In this document: positions 55,075 through 62,590 of the stretch, in pieces
Layout of the letters: the number at the start of each line of letters is the position of its first letter
Position numbering within the stretch: position 1 is the stretch's first letter
Assembly (NCBI GenBank): GCA_028687935.1
Contig: JAQTZE010000012.1
Coordinates: 1-64,000 of the forward strand
Length of the DNA stretch: 64,000 nucleotides
Origin: Sulfurimonas sp.
GTDB taxonomy: Bacteria; Campylobacterota; Campylobacteria; Campylobacterales; Sulfurimonadaceae
Direction: 5' to 3'
The notes under the pieces: generated by a model
Databases searched by the model: none
Told to the model about the DNA's origin: nothing
The model's input: only the letters and a program-made list of their open reading frames with translations
Program-made: the position numbers and the translations under genes

Positions 55075-56901
55075 CTAAAAATAGTAGTGAAACGCAGCTC
55101 TGAGGGTATTTTCATTTGACTTTTCTCTCACATCAAAGCGCTCTTTGTAGTCATACTTGAGCTGTATCTGCGTATTTTGTGAGCTTCTGAAGTTTTGCGA
55201 TATCTTAAAAAGAGCTTGTTGCTCTCCAGAATCATACCATCTGTTGGTGTACTCGATATTTGTATTCATAAAAGAAAAACCATCGACTACAAGACCCGCA
55301 CTCATCCCAACTCCAGTTGTCGTTATATCAGCGACATACACAAGCGGATCGAGCATGAAATAGAGATAGCCATCTTTATTGCCCCAGCTATAACCAGCCC
55401 CAATAGTTGTCAAAAAGTTTGTCTCTTTATCGACAAAATTTTTATCCCAGCCAGACTTCATTCTCCAGGAAAAAGTGTCAAAAAACTCGCTTCTTTGTGT
55501 GAGAGATACGATGGAGAGAATCGTCGCCTCTTCAACTCTCAGAGTATCCTTTGTGTATGATAGCTCCAGATTTGCAAACTCTATCTGTGTGCCGCGCAAA
55601 AAGCCGTATGGGCTATCTTCAAGGTCATGGTAGGCAGGACGAAAACCTAAAAATCCTATCGAATCTCCCTCGCGCGTGCCAAACGCAGCAGATAAACGCA
55701 GCGCTCTGTGGCTTTGTGAGGCTTCTGCGGGAGTTTGTATCTCGATATTTTTCCCGATACCAAGAGAGGCTCTGGCTGTGGAGATGGCATGAAAGAGTGC
55801 GAGATACTCCTCTTTTGTCATTGCGTTTTTACTATAGGAGTATTCGAGATATTCAAACGCAGCTTCGAGGATGTATCTTTTTTGTTGGATATCTATGTTG
55901 GCATTATCCATAATTTCAGGGAGTTTCTTCTCTCCCTCAACAAGTGCGCGAGGAGTGTGCAGATACTCTGCGTTTAGAAGCTCTTCATATTTTAAAAGCA
56001 AAGTTCTTTTAGAAGCTCTGTAGTTGATATCTTGGATGAGTTTTTCTTCTTTGGCCGCATGAATCGTCTCAAGCGGTATCACATCATAAGAAAAATACTC
56101 CCGAAGATGTACGCTTGGACGTGCGACTTCAAGGAGCCAGAGCATATTGTACGAGCAGTTTTCGGTGAAAAAATAGTAGTACGAATGCGTTTTATTGAGC
56201 TCCCAAATATGCTGTGTCATACGTAGCACTTCTGCTTCATCAAGGTTGAGATTGTATTCCCAGACATCTCTTTGCTCGGCATCTCTATACTCTTTGAGTT
56301 TTTCATAGTAAGGCAAAAGTGAATACTGTCCGTAGTAGCCGCCAAAGAGTCCTTTGATGGCGAAGATGATGCCATTTGTATTTGCTGGGTCTGCATCTGC
56401 GGCGTAGTTGATAGCATAGGAGAGAAGTTTTGATTTGTAGTTTGAATCTATGCGGATAAAAGTATGCCCAAACATAGAAGCAGGTGAATTTATATGTGCT
56501 GAGGGAAATACAAGGGTGGCTGATTTTGGGTTGAGTCGCTCTAGTATTGCATCGTAAGCTTTACACGCTACTTGCGGAAAATCATTGATAGAGAGTTGCT
56601 CTTGCAACCAAGCTTTTCGTGCGGGAAATCTACACGCACTTGCATTATCATCAAAACGTGTCTCGTTGAAAAAGGCATCAAGCGTGGCATCAAGTTCTGC
56701 TTTCGCATCGGTTTTTCCATTTGGCGCAAAGAAGAAACTTGTATCATCAATTTCACTCTCACCACCGCTCATATGAAGAAGTAAGTGCCAATATCTTTGC
56801 TCTGAGAGTTTTAAAGCCTCTGCTCTGTTTTTATATTCTAATTGCTCTGCGTTGAGGGAAGTGAGTAAAAAAATGAGAAGAAAAAAAGATTTGAGTAAGA
56901 T
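55075..56901 (-). CDS. DUF4105 (Lnb N-terminal-like) exported protein, apparent ATC start
   Basis: About 608 residues. Residues 80-250 match DUF4105: SATLVFPSAHINSPASMFGH, the HTFI and NCSYNMLWLLE positions give the likely Cys-His site. The C-terminal half reads like beta strands and ends LRAAFHYYF, an outer-membrane-barrel ending. The first ATG is at 56772, but the frame stays open upstream to a clean signal peptide (LLKSFFLLIFLLTSLNA) with no ATG, GTG or TTG. The ATC at 56899-56901 is 6 nt after AGGA. DUF4105 resembles the thiol catalytic part of Lnb, a lipoprotein acyltransferase. Confidence 0.7.
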   Translation of the reverse strand: MLLKSFFLLIFLLTSLNAEQLEYKNRAEALKLSEQRYWHLLLHMSGGESEIDDTSFFFAPNGKTDAKAELDATLDAFFNETRFDDNASACRFPARKAWLQEQLSINDFPQVACKAYDAILERLNPKSATLVFPSAHINSPASMFGHTFIRIDSNYKSKLLSYAINYAADADPANTNGIIFAIKGLFGGYYGQYSLLPYYEKLKEYRDAEQRDVWEYNLNLDEAEVLRMTQHIWELNKTHSYYYFFTENCSYNMLWLLEVARPSVHLREYFSYDVIPLETIHAAKEEKLIQDINYRASKRTLLLKYEELLNAEYLHTPRALVEGEKKLPEIMDNANIDIQQKRYILEAAFEYLEYSYSKNAMTKEEYLALFHAISTARASLGIGKNIEIQTPAEASQSHRALRLSAAFGTREGDSIGFLGFRPAYHDLEDSPYGFLRGTQIEFANLELSYTKDTLRVEEATILSIVSLTQRSEFFDTFSWRMKSGWDKNFVDKETNFLTTIGAGYSWGNKDGYLYFMLDPLVYVADITTTGVGMSAGLVVDGFSFMNTNIEYTNRWYDSGEQQALFKISQNFRSSQNTQIQLKYDYKERFDVREKSNENTLRAAFHYYF

Positions 56902-56935
56902 GTAAAATCCTAAAAAAAATGTTTGGTAGAAAGCT

Positions 56936-56964
56936 AAGACTAAGCGAAAAATTCACTTAGTCTT
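56936..56964. terminator. Hairpin terminator after the DUF3015 gene
   Basis: AAGACTAAG and CTTAGTCTT pair as a 9-bp stem with an 11-nt loop, 11 bp downstream of the DUF3015 stop. Confidence 0.55.
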
Positions 56965-56974
56965 GGAAACGCAT

Positions 56975-57421
56975 TTAGATCTGTGTAGTTGAAATATTGT
57001 TAAGTACGTCAGCCATCTCTACATTTGTACCTGTATAGATACTGTTGTAGTTTGCTTGGAGTGCCGCTGTAAACATTGCTTTATCTTCAACATTTAAAAG
57101 TTCTGCCAATGTGTCAAGAGACTCACCGTGACCAACTGAGATCTCTTTTGCAAGGATATCCATATTTGAAGCTACGAACTCTTCAGCTCTATCATTCATT
57201 ACAAATTTTGCTTTTTTACAGCCAGATGTTCCTGATGTGATACCAAAAGTTTGGTTCGCTGAAGTACCGTTTGTTGTCGCTTGAAGTGCCAACATAACCG
57301 CAGAAGAGTCATCTTTGATAATCATAGCACCAAGACCACAACCCGTTTGACTATTTACATTTGCCATACCTGCTGTAGCTAAAGCTGCAACTGCTAATAC
57401 GCTTACTAAAATCTTTTTCAT
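56975..57421 (-). CDS. DUF3015 family exported protein
   Basis: 148 residues from ATG 57421, preceded by AGGAG. A signal peptide (1-20, cleavage after GMA) is followed by QTGCGLGAMI, NQTFGITSGTSGC and a helical end. DUF3015 proteins are periplasmic and uncharacterised. Monocistronic with its own terminator. Confidence 0.75.
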   Translation of the reverse strand: MKKILVSVLAVAALATAGMANVNSQTGCGLGAMIIKDDSSAVMLALQATTNGTSANQTFGITSGTSGCKKAKFVMNDRAEEFVASNMDILAKEISVGHGESLDTLAELLNVEDKAMFTAALQANYNSIYTGTNVEMADVLNNISTTQI

Positions 57422-57478
57422 AAATACTCCTAGTTTTTTAAAGTGAATCATTGTAGAGTAGATTTACTTAAACGAAAG

Positions 57479-57916
57479 TTAGACCGCTGTGTTTCCACAA
57501 TGTCCACATTTCTTTGCAGCGAGCGGTATTTCCATAGCACACTCACTACATACTTTTGTCGTTGGAGCTGCTGGAGCTGGCTCATCTTCTGTTTTCATCT
57601 TGTTATATGCTTTTATCATCATAAACATCACAAAACCAAGGATCAAAAACGAGATAGCATCATTGATGAAAAGACCGTATTTGATAGCAGGTGCGCCTGC
57701 TTTGTCAAGCTCTGCCATACTTGCATAACTCTCACCATCAAGTGCTATATAGAGTTGAGAAAAATCAACTCTGCCCATAAGTAGACCAACCGGTGGCATA
57801 ATGATATTTGCGACCAAAGATTTTACAAGTGTTGCAAACGCAGCACCAAAGATAAAACCTACAGCCATATCGATCATATTTCCCTTGATGAGGAACTTTT
57901 TAAACTCTTCTAACAT
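57479..57916 (-). CDS. mscL: Large-conductance mechanosensitive channel MscL with C-terminal zinc ribbon
   Basis: 145 residues. Typical MscL body (FKKFLIKGNMIDMAVGFIFGAAFATLVKSLV, two membrane helices, then the cytoplasmic helix). After about residue 115 it adds VCSECAMEIPLAAKKCGHCG, two CxxC pairs of a zinc ribbon, not present in the classical E. coli form. It releases solutes on hypoosmotic shock; the ribbon may sense metal or gate partners. Confidence 0.88.
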   Translation of the reverse strand: MLEEFKKFLIKGNMIDMAVGFIFGAAFATLVKSLVANIIMPPVGLLMGRVDFSQLYIALDGESYASMAELDKAGAPAIKYGLFINDAISFLILGFVMFMMIKAYNKMKTEDEPAPAAPTTKVCSECAMEIPLAAKKCGHCGNTAV

Positions 57917-57989
57917 TAAACATCCTTATATAATAATATGCTTGTATGTTAGCGCCAAGAGACTTAAATTTTACCTATGCAGATAATGA

Positions 57990-58382
57990 TTAGATAAATT
58001 TTGCAGAGAGTTCTCGAAGAATTGCATCTGCTTTGAGTGAATCTCCACTGTATTTGACTATCTTTACGCCGTGTGAGCTCATTGCGTTTGCTGTATTTTT
58101 ACATGCACGTTTGACAACTATATAGTCACATCCATCAAGAACTGTGCCCATTTTGTTGTGCTGTGCAATATGCTCTGCATCATCATGCCCATGGCTACAT
58201 TCGTGTTCGTCTTCCTCTTCTTCGTGATCAAGGTCTGTGCGTGGATTGTTTTTGACACCTTCAAGTTTAAAAGAGCGAAACATTCCTGTACCGTTCATAT
58301 CGTAGATTGCGAACTTTGGTGTGTGACCTGCATTGCCAAAAAAAGTCATATTTTCATCTTTTACGGGAATAGCTATTTTCAT
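57990..58382 (-). CDS. NifX/NafY-like metal-cofactor domain protein with His-rich insert
   Basis: 130 residues. The dinitrogenase iron-molybdenum cofactor domain fold is seen in MKIAIPVKDENMTFFGNAGHTPKF and GCDYIVVKRACKNTANAM. An acidic/His-rich stretch (DHEEEEDEHECSHGHDD) in the middle suggests metal binding. No nif genes are in view, so a general Fe/Mo or metal-trafficking role is more likely. Confidence 0.75.
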   Translation of the reverse strand: MKIAIPVKDENMTFFGNAGHTPKFAIYDMNGTGMFRSFKLEGVKNNPRTDLDHEEEEDEHECSHGHDDAEHIAQHNKMGTVLDGCDYIVVKRACKNTANAMSSHGVKIVKYSGDSLKADAILRELSAKFI

Positions 58383-58504
58383 AATGGGTTACCTTTGTTG
58401 TTTTAGGGGATTGTAGCACTTTTGGATAAATGTAACCTATATGATAAGCGCTCATGCAACTTAAAAAATGATAAAAAAGAGAGGGAAGCGAGTGAAAAAA
58501 ATAA

Positions 58505-58526
58505 AGGTGCACAAAAGAGTGCACCT
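58505..58526. terminator. Terminator after the 44-residue peptide gene
   Basis: AGGTGCAC, loop AAAAGA, GTGCACCT: a perfect 8-bp stem, followed on the minus strand by a T-rich tract. It is 7 bp beyond the stop codon. Confidence 0.7.
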
Positions 58527-58532
58527 AGGGTA

Positions 58533-58667
58533 TTAGAAAACTAAGTTCAAGTGACCTGAACTATCAGACATATTCCCACCTGCGCTACTTGAAGGAGAGT
58601 TGTGATGTGCAAATGCACTTGAAGCCAAAGCCGCTAATACTAGTAATGTCGCTGTAAATTTTTTCAT
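58533..58667 (-). CDS. Small exported peptide, 44 residues
   Basis: MKKFTATLLVLAALASSAFA is a clear signal peptide with AxA cleavage, leaving a 24-residue mature peptide starting HHNSPSSS and ending HLNLVF. AAGGA precedes the start. A perfect terminator follows, and direct repeats precede it. The combination makes it a real small gene; function unknown. Confidence 0.7.
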   Translation of the reverse strand: MKKFTATLLVLAALASSAFAHHNSPSSSAGGNMSDSSGHLNLVF

Positions 58668-58694
58668 GTAAATCCTTTTGTTTAGATACGGAAA

Positions 58695-58725
58695 GTTTAA
58701 CAGTAAAGTGTTAGTGTAGTGTTAG
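58695..58725 (-). promoter_or_regulatory. Direct repeats upstream of the small exported peptide gene
   Basis: GTTTAAC (58695-58701), then GTGTTAG at 58708-58714 and 58719-58725; the latter two have an 11-bp period, as in OmpR/PhoB-type sites. Unlike the AAAGTCG box elsewhere. The target regulator is unknown. Confidence 0.35.
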
Positions 58726-58847
58726 TATGAAAATTAAGTAAAGAAGTAATCTTTCTGTGAACACTTCTTGCTATACTTTTTTCGGATACACACTTCTCTT
58801 TGTTTACAAATCTAAGTACACGGGTACTTTAAAAGTAAGGACATAGT

Positions 58848-58967
58848 ATGAAAAATGATCTCGCCCTCATCACCCTTCGCTCTTTGAAAAACTCCAATAT
58901 TGACTACAATAAACAATTTTTGAAAATGGTGCGGATAAATAATAGGCTTAGTGATAAAGGAGGCTGA
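58848..58967 (+). CDS. Possible 39-residue small protein
   Basis: ATG at 58848 has AAGGA upstream, and the frame encodes 39 residues (MKNDLALITLRSLKNSN, then basic to the TGA at 58965-58967). No recognised domain. Codon usage is plausible but the length alone gives weak support. The rest of the 58668-59108 spacer holds promoter-like elements for the tRNA. Confidence 0.3.
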   Translation: MKNDLALITLRSLKNSNIDYNKQFLKMVRINNRLSDKGG

Positions 58968-59082
58968 TCCAGCAATGTGGCAAAAAAATCTTTTTGTTTC
59001 AAAACGCAGCATAGTTGTAAAATATCCTCTTCGTATTTTGCAATCTGCGTTTTTATCTCCGCATTTTGGCAACATACTAGTG

Positions 59083-59088
59083 TATAAT
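59083..59088 (+). promoter_or_regulatory. -10 box upstream of tRNA-Ala
   Basis: A TATAAT-type sequence (within GTGTATAATACC) about 20 bp before the tRNA 5' end. Confidence 0.4.
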
Positions 59089-59108
59089 ACCGCGCAAATC
59101 ATATTCCC

Positions 59109-59184
59109 GGGGTATTAGCTCAGCTGGGAGAGCGCGTCGCTGGCAGCGACGAGGTCAGCGGTTCGATCCCGCTATACTCCACCA
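59109..59184 (+). tRNA. tRNA-Ala (anticodon GGC)
   Basis: 76 nt with encoded CCA. The acceptor pairs GGGGTAT with ATACTCC including the G3:U70 identity pair. The D arm, anticodon stem CGTCG/CGACG with loop CTGGCAG (anticodon GGC), and the T arm GGTTCGATCC are all present. Confidence 0.97.
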
Positions 59185-59242
59185 AAAATAAATTTTTTGC
59201 TCCGCTTCTCTTAATACGCAACAATTATCAATCAGAACACTC

Positions 59243-59623
59243 TTAAAACCCAAAATTCTTAAACAAGCCTGCAAGCTCATCACCGCTTAAAACGCCGATA
59301 TGACGATAGACTTCTTTGCCCTCTTTATCATAGATGATTTGCGTTGGTATCATTCTGACATTGAGCGCATAAGCCGCTTCTCGCTCTTTTTTCACATTGA
59401 TAAAATGGATATTGTACTCAGGGTGTTTTTGCGTGACTTGAAAGAGCATAGTGCCCATGATTTGGCAACTGTGGCAACTATCAGAACCAACTTCTAAAAA
59501 ATAGGGTTTGCCTTTGCCTATACTTTTTTCCACATATTTGTATTCACTCTCTTGTAACATTGGCTCAGCAGCTAGGGCTACATGAGTGATGATGAGTGAA
59601 AGTAGGGTGATAATAATCTTCAT
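59243..59623 (-). CDS. Periplasmic thioredoxin-like protein
   Basis: 126 residues. Signal peptide (1-18). Thioredoxin fold with active site SDSCHSC, then MIPTQIIYD containing the cis-Pro. Likely periplasmic partner of the CcdA-like transporter 23 bp upstream. Last in the arsC operon. Confidence 0.8.
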   Translation of the reverse strand: MKIIITLLSLIITHVALAAEPMLQESEYKYVEKSIGKGKPYFLEVGSDSCHSCQIMGTMLFQVTQKHPEYNIHFINVKKEREAAYALNVRMIPTQIIYDKEGKEVYRHIGVLSGDELAGLFKNFGF

Positions 59624-59646
59624 ATCTTCTCCTAAAATTGATTTTC

Positions 59647-60348
59647 TTAAAATTGTAAATATGCCTCATGGGCAAAGTAAATACCGATACCAATAAGCAT
59701 AAGGGCGAAAGCTTTGTTGAGGTAGTTTGAGAGCTTTGTAAGGGCTGCGTTTGATGTGATACTTTGCGTAAAACCTACAGAAATTCCCGCTATCAAAAGC
59801 AAGATAGAGTGCCCAAGTGCAAATGTCAAAATAAGTCCATACGCATAGATATAGCCACTATTTGCGGCAACTGTAATGATGGCGACAAGAGGAGCAGAAG
59901 CACATGGAGTACTCACTAGCCCAAAGATGATACCAATGAGAAAGCCACCAAAAAGACGATATTTTATAAGATGCAGCATGATAGAGGATTTATCCACAGA
60001 GCCAAAAACACCCCATGCATAGAGCCCAATCAAGATGCTAAACGCAGCTGCCAAAAGATACGCCCACAGAGGTGCTATAGAGAAAAATCCGCCAAATTTA
60101 GCGACAATAAGCCCTAAAATCGAGAAACTCAGCATCACTCCAAACGCAAAGAGCGTGGCAAAGGCATAAGTATAGAGTACTTTTTTTCTCCCTACTAAGT
60201 CTTTATTGAACGCCACTGAAGTTCCCACAAGCAGAGGCACAGAGACAAGCGAACATGGGGCAATAGCGGTAATACTTCCTGCTCCAAACGCACCGACAAA
60301 GGCTAAAAGCGAGTTGGATTCCAGAAGCGCTAAGAGAGTCTCTTGCAA
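59647..60348 (-). CDS. CcdA/DsbD-like thiol-electron transporter
   Basis: 233 residues with six hydrophobic helices. Core motifs GSITAIAPCSLVSVPLLVG and GLVSTPCASAPLVAI carry the two Pro-Cys pairs of CcdA/DsbD beta domains, which move reducing power across the membrane. It is flanked by thioredoxin-like genes. Confidence 0.82.
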   Translation of the reverse strand: MQETLLALLESNSLLAFVGAFGAGSITAIAPCSLVSVPLLVGTSVAFNKDLVGRKKVLYTYAFATLFAFGVMLSFSILGLIVAKFGGFFSIAPLWAYLLAAAFSILIGLYAWGVFGSVDKSSIMLHLIKYRLFGGFLIGIIFGLVSTPCASAPLVAIITVAANSGYIYAYGLILTFALGHSILLLIAGISVGFTQSITSNAALTKLSNYLNKAFALMLIGIGIYFAHEAYLQF

Positions 60349-60351
60349 ACT

Positions 60352-60585
60352 CTATCCGTTGATAAGTGCGAGAACTTCATCGACACTCAAAACTTTTCCA
60401 GTGCTGACTACTTTGCCGTCAATCACAAGCCCTGGAGTACTAATAACGTTGTACTCCATGATTTTCATGATGTCATCCACTTTGACTATCTGAGCGAATT
60501 TACCGCTCTTGGCAACTGCCTCTTTAACGACTTTTTCCAATGTCACACACTTTGCACACCCTGTGCCTAAAACTTCTATTTTCAT
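60352..60585 (-). CDS. Small glutaredoxin/thioredoxin-like protein (MTH895 type)
   Basis: 77 residues, single thioredoxin fold, GTGCAKC active site near residue 8, and VISTPGLVIDG with cis-Pro. Cytosolic. Such proteins are often adjacent to DUF318 permeases, as here. It may supply electrons to the permease or to the arsenate reductase. Confidence 0.85.
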   Translation of the reverse strand: MKIEVLGTGCAKCVTLEKVVKEAVAKSGKFAQIVKVDDIMKIMEYNVISTPGLVIDGKVVSTGKVLSVDEVLALING

Positions 60586-60593
60586 TTTTGTCC

Positions 60594-61538
60594 TTATAAA
60601 ATCATATTAAAAAGATACCCGATGAGGATGATTCCGCTTCCAACTATACCAAAAAAGAGTGCGATAAGTTTGAATGAAATAATCTTTTTGAGTATCAAGG
60701 CCTCTGGCAGACTCAGTGCCGTCACCGCCATCATAAAACTCAGCGCCGTTCCAAGCAACATTCCCTTGCTTGTGAGTACTTCCACAAGTGGCATAACACC
60801 GGCTGCGTTTGAGTACATCGGGATGCCCATGAGCACCGCGATAATCACGGCAAATGGGTTGCCTTCTCCCGTGTACGAGGCTATAAAATCCGTCGGAATA
60901 TATCCATGTATCCAAGCACCGACTCCAACTCCTATCATCACATAGATATATATTTTTTTGAAAATATCCGCTGTGTAACTCCATGCTTCTTTTGCTCTTT
61001 GTGCAAATGTCAGCTTTACAAGCGAAGCACTGAGTTCACCTTCCATAGGTTTGACATCAAGCAAAATCTCTTTTTCCATCCCCATTTTGCCGATAAGCCA
61101 ACCGCCAGGAATGGCTACACTCAGACCAAAGAGTATATAGATAGAGGTCACTTTCCAGCCAAAGATACCAAAGAGCATAGCGATGGCTATCTCGTTGTTC
61201 ATAGGCGCAGAGATAAGGTAGCTAAAAGTCACCCCGATAGGAATTCTCGCTTGGATAAATCCCAAAAACAGAGGTATAGCAGAACAGGAACAAAAGGGCG
61301 TAATAATCCCAAAAAGTGAAGCTCCAACATGCCCATAGAGTGAGGATTTGCCTTGCAAGTGCGCTCGTACATACTCCGTATTGACCCAAGTACGCAAAAA
61401 TGAAACAGCAAAGATAATAGTAAGAAGCAAGAACCAAATCTTCGCGGTATCATAGATAAAAAAGTGCAGAGCGTCCGCTAGTTTTCCCTCAAGAGCGAGA
61501 ACATCATAGACAAACTCATGCGAGAGTTCGTGCCACAT
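60594..61538 (-). CDS. DUF318 family permease (ArsP-like)
   Basis: 314 residues, about eight membrane helices. The conserved TPFCSCSAIPLFLGF places it in the DUF318/ArsP family; ArsP exports trivalent organoarsenicals. GIPMYSNAAGVMPL is the second conserved loop. It lies between arsC and a small thioredoxin. Confidence 0.85.
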   Translation of the reverse strand: MWHELSHEFVYDVLALEGKLADALHFFIYDTAKIWFLLLTIIFAVSFLRTWVNTEYVRAHLQGKSSLYGHVGASLFGIITPFCSCSAIPLFLGFIQARIPIGVTFSYLISAPMNNEIAIAMLFGIFGWKVTSIYILFGLSVAIPGGWLIGKMGMEKEILLDVKPMEGELSASLVKLTFAQRAKEAWSYTADIFKKIYIYVMIGVGVGAWIHGYIPTDFIASYTGEGNPFAVIIAVLMGIPMYSNAAGVMPLVEVLTSKGMLLGTALSFMMAVTALSLPEALILKKIISFKLIALFFGIVGSGIILIGYLFNMIL

Positions 61539-61943
61539 CTAGCAGAGTTCCTTTTTGACAAGGGGAAGCAGCTCTTTTTCTATAAGTGCAAGAGTTTTTG
61601 CATACTCTTCTTCTGGCTTGCCACTTGGGTCTTCAAAACCCATGTGGATAGTTTTTACGGCTTTTGGAAACATAGGACAGCTCTCTTTTGCATGATCACA
61701 CACAGTGATGATAAGGTCAAACGCAGTGTCTAAAACAGTCTCGATAACTTTTGAGTGATATGCATCTCTCCAGTAGCCTTTTGACTCTAAGAGTGCTTTT
61801 GCGTGAGGATTGACAACTCCGCTTGCTTTGACACCTGAGCTTTGTGCAAAAACGCACTCACCAAGCTTTGCGTTTATCAGTGCTTCACCCATGATAGAGC
61901 GACAACTATTGCCCGTACATAAAATCAATACATTTTTTTTCAT
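61539..61943 (-). CDS. arsC: Arsenate reductase, low-molecular-weight phosphatase type
   Basis: 134 residues; ATG at 61943 is preferred, with GGAG upstream (a TTG at 61958 is possible). Phosphate loop LCTGNSCRS (CxxxxxR) is followed by the additional redox Cys CDHAKESC region, as in thioredoxin-coupled ArsC. It reduces arsenate to arsenite, which ArsB exports. It begins 1 bp from the permease. Confidence 0.88.
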   Translation of the reverse strand: MKKNVLILCTGNSCRSIMGEALINAKLGECVFAQSSGVKASGVVNPHAKALLESKGYWRDAYHSKVIETVLDTAFDLIITVCDHAKESCPMFPKAVKTIHMGFEDPSGKPEEEYAKTLALIEKELLPLVKKELC

Positions 61944-61967
61944 ATTAACACGCTCCAAGTTCAGATA

Positions 61968-62013
61968 AGAGAAATTGTAGCAGAATAGAATTACTAAATC
62001 AAGATATATTGAT
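61968..62013 (-). promoter_or_regulatory. arsC promoter with ArsR operator
   Basis: On the minus strand: TTGATT, 17-nt spacer, TACAAT, like arsR. The operator ATCAAGATATATTGAT (61998-62013) matches the arsR site in 15 of 16 bases. The shared tract ATTGTAGCAGAATA is also present at both loci. Confidence 0.6.
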
Positions 62014-62091
62014 ATAAAGATTTATAGAAAAAAGATGAAGTGTAGTATATGATAGTACAAATAGATGATGAAAAATCAAATGGAGTTTAGA

Positions 62092-62541
62092 ATGAAAAAG
62101 GTAGCTTTTATCCTGGTGTGCAGTTGTCTCTCTCTTTTTGCAGAGGCAAAAACTGTGAGTTATGATACCTATTTGACTGCGTTTACATACGAAGAGCGCA
62201 AGGAGATGAAGATCAACAGTGTCGAGCTTACTGTAATGCTTGAAGAAGGCACAGCGCAGCTTATAGATATCCGCTTCAAAGAGGAGTACGAAGCGTGGCA
62301 TATGCCAGCCTCCATCAACATCCCACTCAATGAACTGCCAAAGCGTTTCAATGAGCTTGATAAATCAAAACTAATAGTGACCGCATGTCCTCACAAAGAC
62401 CGAGCGATTATGGCACGCACATTTTTGAAACTTCAAGGCTATGATACGCGCTACCTGAGTGATGGCTTACTAGGACTCGCTGAGTATTGGCGAGGTGATA
62501 ATGCAAGAGAGTTTATAGAAGAGTATAAAAAGCAGAGATAG
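62092..62541 (+). CDS. Exported rhodanese-like sulfurtransferase
   Basis: 149 residues from ATG 62092 (GGAG upstream). Signal peptide (1-20). Rhodanese domain with LIDIRFKEEYEAWHMPASINIPL and active-site loop TACPHKDRA, with Cys at the persulfide position. Periplasmic; may handle sulfane sulfur or cyanide. Divergent from arsC. Confidence 0.82.
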   Translation: MKKVAFILVCSCLSLFAEAKTVSYDTYLTAFTYEERKEMKINSVELTVMLEEGTAQLIDIRFKEEYEAWHMPASINIPLNELPKRFNELDKSKLIVTACPHKDRAIMARTFLKLQGYDTRYLSDGLLGLAEYWRGDNAREFIEEYKKQR

Positions 62542-62543
62542 AG

Positions 62544-62567
62544 TCAAGGTCTGTTTTAAGACCTTGA
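62544..62567. terminator. Terminator after rhodanese gene
   Basis: TCAAGGTCT and AGACCTTGA pair as a 9-bp stem with a 6-nt loop, then TTTTATC; between convergent genes, so likely bidirectional. Confidence 0.65.
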
Positions 62568-62590
62568 TTTTATCATTTTATTAAAAAATA

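Noticed and set aside
58812..59102. 96-residue minus-strand reading frame upstream of tRNA-Ala
   Set aside because: It has no recognisable domain, overlaps the possible plus-strand small gene and the tRNA promoter region, and has no clear ribosome binding site.
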